Source of the DNA: CAZGVW01 sp964529265
GTDB lineage: Bacteria; Planctomycetota; Phycisphaerae; Phycisphaerales; UBA1924
DNA: 12,353 bases
Direction of reading: 5' to 3'
Assembly (NCBI GenBank): GCA_964529265.1
Contig: CAZGVW010000090.1
Span: forward strand, 1-12,353
The position numbers and the translations under genes are program-made. The notes below the pieces were generated by a model. That model saw only the letters and a program-made list of their open reading frames with translations, did no database searches and was not told where the DNA came from. How positions within the stretch are numbered: position 1 is the first letter of the stretch; each line of letters starts with the position of its first letter. This document shows positions 6,581 to 12,353 of the stretch, piece by piece.

Positions 6581-7747
6581 ATGGATCGCTTCGGCTGGCG
6601 CGCGCTCCCCGGCGCCGTGTTCGTGCTCGCAATCATTCTGCTGGTCCCGGCCGCACCCGCGGCCGCCGCCGACCGGCTGAACCCGGTCCAGCTCGTCGCT
6701 TCTCACGACACGGCGCAATCGGGCGCCGAGCTGTATGCCGCGGCGTGCGCGAACTGCCACGGCATCGACGGCCGAGGCGCACCGCTCGCGGTCGTCGACT
6801 TTTCGGAGCCGCTACCCGACTTCACCGACTGCAGCTTCGCCACGCGCGAGCCGGACGCCGACTGGCTCGCGGTGACCCACGATGGCGGACCCGCCCGCGC
6901 GTTCGCCCGCATGATGCCGGCCTTCGGGCAGGCGCTGTCGACGGATCAGCTCGCTCGCGTGCTCGCTCACATGAGAACGTTCTGCGACGATCCCGCGTGG
7001 CCGCGTGGCGAGCTCAACCTCCCGCGGCCGCTCGTCACCGAGAAGGCGTTCCCCGAGGATGAAGCCGTCCTGACCACGTCCGTCGCGACAGGCGGCGCGG
7101 GCGACGTCGCGAACAGGCTGGTGTACGAACGCCGGCTCGGCGCTCGCAATCAAATCGAGATCGTCGTCCCGTTCACCTTCCGTGAAGGGGCGTCCGATAC
7201 CGGCACCGGTTGGGGCGCGGGCATCGGCGACATCACAATCGGCATGAAGCGCGCCGTCGCGCACAGCCTGGCGCGCGGCAGCATCTTCAGCGCGGCGGCT
7301 GAACTGATCCTTCCGCTGGGCGACGAGTCGCTCGGACTGTCGAAGGGCACGCCGGTCTTCGAACCGTTCATCGCGTTCGGACAGATCCTGCCGTCCGACG
7401 GATTCGTGCAGGCACAGGCAGGCGTCGAGCTCCCCTTCGATGCGGAGACGGCCTCACGCGAGGCATTCTGGCGCGTGGCGATCGGCCGCAGCTTCACCCA
7501 GGGCGGCCCGTTCGGCCGCGCCTGGTCGCCGATGGTGGAGCTCGTCGCGGCGCGCGTGCTCGCATCCGGCCACGGCGCCGAGTGGGACCTGGTTCCGCAG
7601 ATGCAAGTGACGCTCAGCACGCGCCAGCACATCATGGCCAGCGGCGGCGTGCGCGTACCGCTCAATGCCCGGGAGGGGCGGCACACGCAGCTCGTGTTCT
7701 ATCTGCTCTGGGACTGGTTCGACGGTCCCCTGTTCGGAGGATGGTGA
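6581..7747 (+). CDS. Monohaem cytochrome c fused to predicted outer-membrane beta-barrel
   Basis: Residues 1-30 are a clear Sec signal peptide (Arg-containing start, FVLAIILLV core, APAAAA end). Residues 45-137 are a class I cytochrome c domain: CANCH at 56-60 binds haem, and the MMPAFG segment at 111-116 supplies the likely axial methionine. Cys84 and Cys135 could form a disulfide. From about residue 150 to 388 the protein is a run of amphipathic strands with Gly/aromatic turns (RLVYERRLGARNQIEIVVPF, GIGDITIGMKRAV, FSAAAELILPLG) ending in aromatic WDWFDGPLFGGW. This resembles the MetA/phenol-pathway outer-membrane barrel family. ATG 6581 has GGGAG 5 bp upstream. The next gene starts 1 bp after the stop. 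I infer a periplasmic haem tethered to an outer-membrane barrel, taking part in electron transfer. A non-porin beta domain is the alternative. Confidence 0.85.
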   Translation: MDRFGWRALPGAVFVLAIILLVPAAPAAAADRLNPVQLVASHDTAQSGAELYAAACANCHGIDGRGAPLAVVDFSEPLPDFTDCSFATREPDADWLAVTHDGGPARAFARMMPAFGQALSTDQLARVLAHMRTFCDDPAWPRGELNLPRPLVTEKAFPEDEAVLTTSVATGGAGDVANRLVYERRLGARNQIEIVVPFTFREGASDTGTGWGAGIGDITIGMKRAVAHSLARGSIFSAAAELILPLGDESLGLSKGTPVFEPFIAFGQILPSDGFVQAQAGVELPFDAETASREAFWRVAIGRSFTQGGPFGRAWSPMVELVAARVLASGHGAEWDLVPQMQVTLSTRQHIMASGGVRVPLNAREGRHTQLVFYLLWDWFDGPLFGGW

Positions 7748-7748
7748 C

Positions 7749-9386
7749 GTGCGCGCGATCACATTGACGACGCTCGTCTACGTCACGACCGTGACGCTGG
7801 CTTCCATGCACGCCCCGCCGCCGGTGGACGCGACGACGGCGCCCGCGCAAGGCGCTGCGGCGGCGCTCTTCGAAACGGCGGACCGATGCCAGGCCTGTCA
7901 CAACGGATTGGTGACGCCGTCAGGCAGCGACGTCTCGATCGGCGTGGACTGGCGCGCGTCGATGATGGCGCACGCGGCGCGCGACCCGTACTGGCATGCA
8001 GGCGTCCGCCGCGAAGTCATGGACCACCCCGCGGCCGCGGCGGCGATCGAGCACGAGTGCTCGCGCTGCCACATGCCGATGGCGCATTTCACGCAGGTCG
8101 CGGCCGGCGGCACCGGCCGCGTATTCGACCACCTGCCGATCGGACGCAGCACGGCCGTCACGGCAGCGCTTGCGGCCGACGGCGTCTCGTGCACCACCTG
8201 CCACCAGATTCGACCCGAGGGACTCGGGACACCCGAGAGCTTCACCGGGCGTTTCACGATTGACACTGCGGCGGCAGACCGCCGGACGGCGTTCGGTCCG
8301 TTCAGCATCGATCCCGGTCTGCAGCGGCTGATGCACTCGGCGACGGGATTTCAGCCGACGGAAGGGACGCACATCCAATCGTCCGAGATGTGTGCGACCT
8401 GCCACACGCTCTACACCCATGCTCTCGACGACAACGGCCAGGCGATTGCCTCGCTGCCCGAGCAGGTGCCGTACCTCGAATGGCGGCACAGCGCGTATCG
8501 GGACACGACGAGCTGTCAGGGCTGCCACATGCCCGTCGTGCCCGAGCCTGTGCGAATCAGCAGCAGCCTGGGCGAGCCGCGCGAGGGCCTGTCGCGGCAC
8601 ACGTTCCGCGGATCGAACTTCTGGATGCTCAAGGTGCTGAACCGGTACCGGACCGAGCTCGGCGTCAACACGCTGCCGCAGGAGCTCGAGCTGGCGGCGC
8701 GCGACACGCTCGCGCATCTCGAAGGCGAATCGGCGTCGGTGCAGATCGAGCGCGCCGATCGGCGCGATGGACAGGTCGTACTGGAGATTCGCGTCCTGAA
8801 TCGCGCCGGACACAAACTTCCGACGGCGTACCCGTCGCGGCGCGCGTGGCTGCACGTGCGCGTCGCGGACTCGAGCGGACGCGTCGTCTTCGAGTCGGGC
8901 GCACCGACGTCCACCGGCGCGATCGCCGGCAACGACAACGACGCCGACGCGGCGGCGTACGAGCCGCACTACGACGAGATCACCGGCGCGGATCAGGTCC
9001 AGATCTACGAGAGCATCATGGCCGACGTCCGCGGCCGCGTCACCACGGGGCTGCTGTCCGGCGTGCGCTACGTGAAGGACAACCGGCTGCTGCCAGCCGG
9101 ATTCGACAAGACGACGGCGCACGCGGACATCGCGGTCCATGGCGGGGCCGCGGGCGATGGGACCTTCGCGGCTGGCGGCGATCGCGTCCGCTATCGCGTC
9201 CCGACGGCCGGCGCTGGCACGCTCGCGGTCACGGTCGACCTGCTGTATCAGTCCGTCGGCCACCGCTGGGCCGCCAATCTGCGCGCATACCGCGCCCCGG
9301 AAACCGATCGCTTCACCGCCTATTACCAGGCCATGAGCGGCGTCACGACTGCACGGCTCGCGCGGGCAGCCATCGACGTGCGCTGA
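7749..9386 (+). CDS. Pentahaem c-type cytochrome with C-terminal beta domain
   Basis: The 545-aa protein has five CxxCH haem-binding motifs: CQACH 47-51, CSRCH 104-108, CTTCH 148-152, CATCH 215-219 and CQGCH 256-260. Extra histidines such as H83, H221, H248 and H284 could be distal ligands. Residues 1-22 are a hydrophobic export signal with one Arg. Residues 330-545 form a beta-rich domain with a GHKLPTAYPSRRAWLHV segment (354-370), which I recall recurring in multihaem cytochromes of acidobacteria and deltaproteobacteria. It should be periplasmic or surface-exposed and carry electrons; a nitrite- or hydroxylamine-type catalytic role cannot be assigned. GTG 7749 is preceded by GGAGG (7736-7740) at 8 bp. 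The open frame extends to 7665, but that part overlaps the upstream gene and lacks a signal sequence. The 1-bp gap to the barrel cytochrome shows co-transcription. Confidence 0.92.
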   Translation: MRAITLTTLVYVTTVTLASMHAPPPVDATTAPAQGAAAALFETADRCQACHNGLVTPSGSDVSIGVDWRASMMAHAARDPYWHAGVRREVMDHPAAAAAIEHECSRCHMPMAHFTQVAAGGTGRVFDHLPIGRSTAVTAALAADGVSCTTCHQIRPEGLGTPESFTGRFTIDTAAADRRTAFGPFSIDPGLQRLMHSATGFQPTEGTHIQSSEMCATCHTLYTHALDDNGQAIASLPEQVPYLEWRHSAYRDTTSCQGCHMPVVPEPVRISSSLGEPREGLSRHTFRGSNFWMLKVLNRYRTELGVNTLPQELELAARDTLAHLEGESASVQIERADRRDGQVVLEIRVLNRAGHKLPTAYPSRRAWLHVRVADSSGRVVFESGAPTSTGAIAGNDNDADAAAYEPHYDEITGADQVQIYESIMADVRGRVTTGLLSGVRYVKDNRLLPAGFDKTTAHADIAVHGGAAGDGTFAAGGDRVRYRVPTAGAGTLAVTVDLLYQSVGHRWAANLRAYRAPETDRFTAYYQAMSGVTTARLARAAIDVR

Positions 9387-9400
9387 AAGACAGTTTCGTC

Positions 9401-9565
9401 ATGTTCCCGATTTCCCCGTAGCGGCGTTGGCCGCCGATCGCGCTGCTGTTCGTCGTGCTGGCGGCCGCGTGGCCGCTCGCGTCCGCCGCGCCGCCGCCGC
9501 GTCACCGTGCGATGAAGGACCATCCGGTGCCCGCGCGGGGCAAGTCGCGCCCGGCGGGCTGGTAA
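9401..9565 (+). pseudogene. Small exported-protein ORF interrupted by an amber codon
   Basis: An ATG at 9401 opens a frame MFPISP, then TAG at 9419-9421. The same frame continues for 47 codons to TAA 9563-9565. The continuation looks like a signal peptide (RRWPPIALLFVVLAAAWPLASA) followed by a short basic, Pro-rich mature part (APPPRHR, MKDHPVPARGK). Roughly nine of ten third positions in the continuation are G or C, as in the neighbouring genes. A CAG-to-TAG change would restore one 54-residue exported peptide. It lies 14 bp after the pentahaem cytochrome and may have been its third operon member. No ribosome site is visible, so chance cannot be excluded. Confidence 0.4.
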
Positions 9566-9582
9566 GATCAGTCGCGTGCGCA

Positions 9583-11235
9583 GTGGCTGATCTTCCCAAT
9601 CCACGCGTCATCGGCCCGCGGCCGCCCAGCACCCCGGCGGACAGCCGGACGTCGCGCCGGCGCCGCCGCGCGCTGCCGCCGGATCTGCTGCGCGACGCCT
9701 CCCGGCGGATCGGCGTGATGACCATCCTCGCGGCGGTCCTCTGGATCGCGGCGACCATCCTGTATCACATCGCCGTCGTTCAGGATGCTCCCGCCTGGTG
9801 GTCGTGGCAGAGCACCGACGCCATTGCAGTCGGCGCCGCACTCGTCTCGCTCGGGTTCTACGTGTATACGCGCCGGAGCCACGATCCGACATTCGTTCTC
9901 AACGTGGGCCTGGTGCACCTCATCGTGATGGCCCTCGCGCTCGGACTGCTCCTTCACTGGGCGCCGACGTCCGAGCAGCGGCACATCTTCCCGCAGATTT
10001 CGTGGAGCGGCGCGATCGTGCTGATCTTCGCCGCGATCGTGCCGACCCCGCCGATCCGGATGCTGATCGCGGGCACGATCGTCGTCTCGATGAACCCCAT
10101 CGGCATGCTCGTCGCCCGCGCACGCGGGGTCTGGGATTTCGGCCCGGCCACCAACGTGCTCGTCATGCACTACCCGGACTACATGCTGGTCGGCGTCGCT
10201 GTGCTGATCTCACACGTCGTGACCAGCCTCGGCCGCGAGGTCGCGAAGGCGCGCGAGATGGGCAGCTATCAGCTCGGCGAGCTGATCGGACGCGGCGGCA
10301 TGGGCGAGGTCTACAAGGCCACGCACCGCATGCTCGCACGCCCCGCTGCGATCAAACTGATCCGGCCCGAGGTGATCGGCGCCGAAGGCTCGAACGAACG
10401 GATGGCGCTGACGCGCTTCAGGCGCGAGGCCACGGCCGCCGCGAACCTGCGCTCGCCGCACACCGTCGAGCTCTACGACTTCGGCGTCACCGACGACGGC
10501 ACGTTCTACTTCGCGATGGAGCTGCTCGACGGGCTCGATCTCGAGACGATGGTGAAACAGCACGGGCCGCTGCCCGCTTCGCGCGTCGTGCACATCCTGC
10601 GGCAGGTGTGCGAGTCGCTGGATGAGGCGCACGCGTCACGCCTCGTGCATCGCGACATCAAGCCGGCCAACATCCACGTCGGCCGCCTCGGGCTGCGCCA
10701 CGACGTCGTGAAGGTGCTGGACTTCGGGCTCGTGAAGTCCGTTGACGCGTCGGACATCACGCAGACGAAGGCGACGGCCGTGGGTCTTACGCCCGGCACC
10801 CCGGCGTACATGGCGCCCGAGATGGCGCTCGGTCAGCCAGTCGACGGGCGCACCGACATCTACGCACTCGGCTGCGTCGCGTACTACCTGCTCACCGGCC
10901 GGCTCGCCTTCGAGGGCCAAGGGCTGCAGATGCTCGTCAAGCGGCTGCACGAAGATCCGGCGCCGCCGTCGCACCGCACCGAGCTGCCCGTACCGCCCGC
11001 GCTGGATCGCGTGATCATGGCGTCTCTCTCGCGCGATCCGGGAGGGCGGCCGGATGCGGCCGCGCTCGCGGCCGCGCTCGCGTCAGTGCCTGTGGAGCCG
11101 TGGACGGAATCCGACGCCGCCGCGTGGTGGGCCGCACATCAGCCCCGCGGCGAGGCGGCCGCGGCCGTTCCACAGCCCGCCACGGACGGATCGTCGAACG
11201 ACCCGGCGGCTCGCCGCGTCACGGTCGCCAGATAA
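9583..11235 (+). CDS. Membrane Ser/Thr protein kinase (Hanks type) with polytopic N-terminus
   Basis: Residues 1-40 are a basic cytoplasmic stretch (SRTSRRRRR). Residues 45-213 contain five or six membrane helices (for example VMTILAAVLWIAATIL and SGAIVLIFAAIVP). Residues 229-500 are a complete kinase domain: glycine loop GRGGMGEV (236-243), Lys258 in AAIK, Glu282 as the probable C-helix partner, HRDIKPAN (356-363) with catalytic Asp358, DFG 380-382, the activation-loop GTPAYMAPE (405-413), and DIYALGCVAYYLLTG. All catalytic residues are present, so it should be active and phosphorylate Ser/Thr, probably with autophosphorylation of the Thr-rich activation loop (TQTKATAVGLTPGT). The tail has PW...AAWWAAHQP (506-521) and then low-complexity sequence. 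GTG 9583 is chosen as the first start after the preceding ORF; the open frame to 9427 reads as Ala/Arg-rich out-of-frame sequence. Unlike most bacterial Hanks kinases, the membrane part is N-terminal and has no evident PASTA or other sensor domain. Confidence 0.92.
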   Translation: MADLPNPRVIGPRPPSTPADSRTSRRRRRALPPDLLRDASRRIGVMTILAAVLWIAATILYHIAVVQDAPAWWSWQSTDAIAVGAALVSLGFYVYTRRSHDPTFVLNVGLVHLIVMALALGLLLHWAPTSEQRHIFPQISWSGAIVLIFAAIVPTPPIRMLIAGTIVVSMNPIGMLVARARGVWDFGPATNVLVMHYPDYMLVGVAVLISHVVTSLGREVAKAREMGSYQLGELIGRGGMGEVYKATHRMLARPAAIKLIRPEVIGAEGSNERMALTRFRREATAAANLRSPHTVELYDFGVTDDGTFYFAMELLDGLDLETMVKQHGPLPASRVVHILRQVCESLDEAHASRLVHRDIKPANIHVGRLGLRHDVVKVLDFGLVKSVDASDITQTKATAVGLTPGTPAYMAPEMALGQPVDGRTDIYALGCVAYYLLTGRLAFEGQGLQMLVKRLHEDPAPPSHRTELPVPPALDRVIMASLSRDPGGRPDAAALAAALASVPVEPWTESDAAAWWAAHQPRGEAAAAVPQPATDGSSNDPAARRVTVAR

Positions 11236-11292
11236 TCTGCCGTTTCGGCACGGCCATTGCGTCCTGTCCGCTGACGCCTGTCGCGCGCGCGT

Positions 11293-11336
11293 TTCTCCGA
11301 CCGAATTGAGCGCGTGCTGACAGTTTTGTCGGAGGA
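11293..11336 (+). promoter_or_regulatory. Hairpin that can mask the ribosome site of the 11341 gene
   Basis: TTCTCCGAC (11293-11301) can pair with GTCGGAGGA (11328-11336): seven Watson-Crick pairs, one G-U and one A-U, with a 26-nt loop. The right arm contains the whole Shine-Dalgarno GGAGG (11331-11335), 5 bp before ATG 11341. In mRNA this would block translation until the stem opens. It needs a transcription start upstream of 11293. Confidence 0.35.
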
Positions 11337-11340
11337 CGTG

Positions 11341-11781
11341 ATGGATCCGCGCACCGAACGCCTGCTCGCGGAACGTCAGGCCGCGCAGGACGCGCTCGCC
11401 GCGCTGCCGCGGGCGCAGCGCATCCGCGCACAGGCGGCCGCCTTCGTCTCGCGGCACCGGCGGCTCCTGATCGCCGCCGTCGCGGTCCTGTTCGCCGTCG
11501 TCCTCGGCCGCTTCGTCCTGGTCACGCTGCCGGCGCGCGCGAACGATCGCCGGCTCGCCGACATTCGCGAGAGCGGCCGGCTGCAGGCGGAGGACCGCAT
11601 CACTCGCGGCGAGCAGCTCGACGCGTGTCTCACCGAAGCGCAGGCGCTGTACGTCGCGAACTGGGACGCGTCGTGCAAGACGCTACGCCGCGCGCGGGAC
11701 TGCCGGCTGCCGTCCGATCAGGCGCAAGTCCACGAGTCGCGTCTGATGCAGATGCGCGAGGACTGCTTCAAGAGACATTAG
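11341..11781 (+). CDS. Small single-pass membrane protein with four-cysteine C-terminal domain
   Basis: The 146-aa protein has a helical, charged N-terminus (1-40), one membrane helix (about 41-63, LLIAAVAVLFAVVLGRFVLV), and a helical C-terminal region with Cys96, Cys112, Cys121 and Cys142. The pattern CLTEAQALYVANW...CKTLRRARDCRLP...REDCFKRH is one I recall from uncharacterised proteins in proteobacteria, but I cannot name a family. The basic SRHRR before the helix suggests the N-terminus stays inside, putting the cysteines in the periplasm where two disulfides could form. The ATG at 11341 has GGAGG 5 bp before it; the open frame extends nine codons to GTG 11314, without a ribosome site. It lies about 105 bp after the kinase, in the same direction; whether they are co-transcribed is unclear. 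Confidence 0.75.
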   Translation: MDPRTERLLAERQAAQDALAALPRAQRIRAQAAAFVSRHRRLLIAAVAVLFAVVLGRFVLVTLPARANDRRLADIRESGRLQAEDRITRGEQLDACLTEAQALYVANWDASCKTLRRARDCRLPSDQAQVHESRLMQMREDCFKRH

Positions 11782-11835
11782 CTCCGACATCATCGCGGGG
11801 GACTGCGTCGCCCGGACCCCCTCACGCCGTCGCTC

Positions 11836-11892
11836 GCGGGGCCCCCTCTGCCCCGCTCCTCTCCGGCGGGGCGCGCCAGAAGGCGCGGCTTT
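11836..11892 (+). terminator. Cluster of overlapping GC-rich hairpins after the 11341 gene
   Basis: Three stems follow one another: GCGGGG (11836-11841) with CCCCGC (11851-11856); GCCCCGC (11850-11856) with GCGGGGC (11866-11872); and CGCGCC (11872-11877) with GGCGCG (11882-11887) around an AGAA loop, followed by GCTTTCTGT. The first two exclude each other. The last stem plus partial U tract is a reasonable intrinsic terminator. The 204-bp gap 11782-11985 holds only these stems, the 11-bp dyad and the promoter of the next gene. Confidence 0.45.
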
Positions 11893-11917
11893 CTGTCTGT
11901 GTCCTCCGCCAGAATCT

Positions 11918-11952
11918 GGAACGACTTGCTCGATCTCGACACAAGTCGTTCC
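11918..11952. promoter_or_regulatory. Perfect 11-bp inverted repeat upstream of FAD oxidase gene
   Basis: GGAACGACTTG (11918-11928) and CAAGTCGTTCC (11942-11952) are exact complements with a 13-bp spacer. Half-site centres are 24 bp apart, close to two helical turns. The right arm reaches the expected -35 position of the promoter whose -10 is at 11974-11979, which fits a repressor operator. It lacks a U tract, making terminator function less likely. The AT/GC balance differs from the surrounding GC-rich stems, so a chance match over 11 bp is improbable. Confidence 0.5.
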
Positions 11953-11973
11953 GGGCCACCGGCGCTCAAACGG

Positions 11974-11979
11974 TACAAT
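11974..11979 (+). promoter_or_regulatory. -10 box for leaderless FAD oxidase gene
   Basis: TACAAT matches TATAAT at five of six positions. Transcription starting 7 nt later falls on the GTG at 11986, and no Shine-Dalgarno precedes it, so the mRNA is probably leaderless. The -35 region is not consensus-like, consistent with activator or repressor control at the adjacent dyad. Confidence 0.5.
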
Positions 11980-11985
11980 CGCCGG

Positions 11986-12353
11986 GTGTCGTCCGCTCCG
12001 CGCGTCCTGGTCATCGGCGCAGGCGCGTTCGGTGGCTGGACCGCGCTGGAGCTCGTGCGGCGCGGCGCCGCCGTCACGCTCATCGACGCCTGGGAACCGG
12101 GGCATCCGCGCGCCAGTTCCGGCGGCGAGACCCGCATCATCCGGACGGTGTACGGATCGCGCGCGATCTACACGCGCCTGGCCGCGCGCGCGCTCGACCT
12201 CTGGCGCGCGCACGAGGCGCGATGGCACGCCGGACTGCTGCGCGCGACCGGCGGTCTGGGGCTCTTCGGGCCTGACGACGCGTTCGCGCGCGCGTCCGCG
12301 GCGGCGCTGGCCGCGGACGGACGCGCGTTCGAGTGGCTCACGCCTGCCGAGGC
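11986..12353 (+). CDS. FAD-dependent amine oxidase, sarcosine/N-methyltryptophan oxidase-like (partial, 3' end outside window)
   Basis: The first 122 residues are present and the frame is open at the window end. VLVIGAGAFGGWTALELVRRG (residues 7-27, Gly11, Gly13, Gly16) is the dinucleotide-binding Rossmann motif, and Asp34 at the end of the second strand would bind the FAD ribose. The segment ASSGGETRIIRTVYG (43-57) is characteristic of the monomeric sarcosine oxidase and N-methyl-L-tryptophan oxidase branch of the DAO family. Those enzymes oxidise secondary amines to an imine and H2O2, with FAD linked to a Cys that would lie beyond this window. No signal peptide is seen. GTG 11986 starts right at the Rossmann strand and follows a -10 box by 6 nt. 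Substrate cannot be assigned from this fragment. Confidence 0.88.
   Translation, partial: MSSAPRVLVIGAGAFGGWTALELVRRGAAVTLIDAWEPGHPRASSGGETRIIRTVYGSRAIYTRLAARALDLWRAHEARWHAGLLRATGGLGLFGPDDAFARASAAALAADGRAFEWLTPAE

Noticed and set aside
5117..6760. 547-codon minus-strand open frame spanning several genes
   Set aside because: It crosses the 966-aa gene, the palindromic element, DUF5655 and the cytochrome start in a frame lacking the motifs of any of them.
7920..9263. 447-codon minus-strand frame
   Set aside because: Antisense to the pentahaem cytochrome, whose five CxxCH motifs fix the true frame.
9427..9582. Upstream extension of the kinase
   Set aside because: This part is Ala/Arg-rich and is an off-frame reading of the small signal-peptide ORF; GTG 9583 is a better start.
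1..12353. CRISPR array, insertion sequence, integrase or long direct repeats
   Set aside because: No regularly spaced repeats and no transposase or integrase motifs were seen in any frame.

Overview
The window is GC-rich chromosomal DNA with strong G/C bias at third codon positions. The gene types (membrane-anchored Ser/Thr kinase, DUF5995, DUF5655, multihaem cytochromes) and the abundant palindromic intergenic elements suggest an acidobacterium, perhaps of the Vicinamibacteria. That placement is inference; no marker gene is present to prove it.

Layout. (1) 96-169, minus strand: tRNA-Gln(CUG) with encoded CCA. It is followed on the other side by a palindromic element (181-210) and a plus-strand remnant of a TrmO-type tRNA methyltransferase that lacks its N-terminus and a proper stop. 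(2) 594-1313: a DUF5995 protein with an apparently leaderless start. (3) 1363-5950: three closely spaced plus-strand genes with gaps of 24 and 10 bp. They encode a 289-aa orphan with a beta-rich N-terminus, a peptidoglycan-binding plus CHAP-type cysteine hydrolase, and a 966-aa orphan. (4) 5946-6002: a 57-bp palindromic element between convergent genes whose 9-bp terminal inverted repeats carry the stop codons of both genes. (5) 5998-6465, minus strand: a DUF5655 protein with a zinc-knuckle-like N-terminus. (6) 6581-9386: a tight two-gene operon with a 1-bp gap, encoding a monohaem cytochrome c fused to a predicted beta-barrel and a pentahaem cytochrome. A possible third member, a signal-peptide ORF interrupted by an amber codon, follows at 9401-9565. 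(7) 9583-11235: a polytopic membrane Ser/Thr protein kinase. (8) 11341-11781: a small single-pass membrane protein with four C-terminal cysteines, whose Shine-Dalgarno can be masked by a hairpin. (9) 11986-end: the start of a sarcosine/N-methyltryptophan oxidase-like FAD enzyme, preceded by a perfect 11-bp inverted repeat and a leaderless-type promoter.

How the genes work together. The cytochrome pair is the clearest functional unit: a periplasmic haem domain tied to a barrel, co-transcribed with a multihaem protein, could move electrons across or onto the outer membrane. The 1363-5950 trio is the best candidate for something undescribed, since only the middle hydrolase has a recognisable family. 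The kinase and small membrane protein may form a signalling pair but no direct link is visible. Family assignments rest on recalled consensus patterns, not searches.
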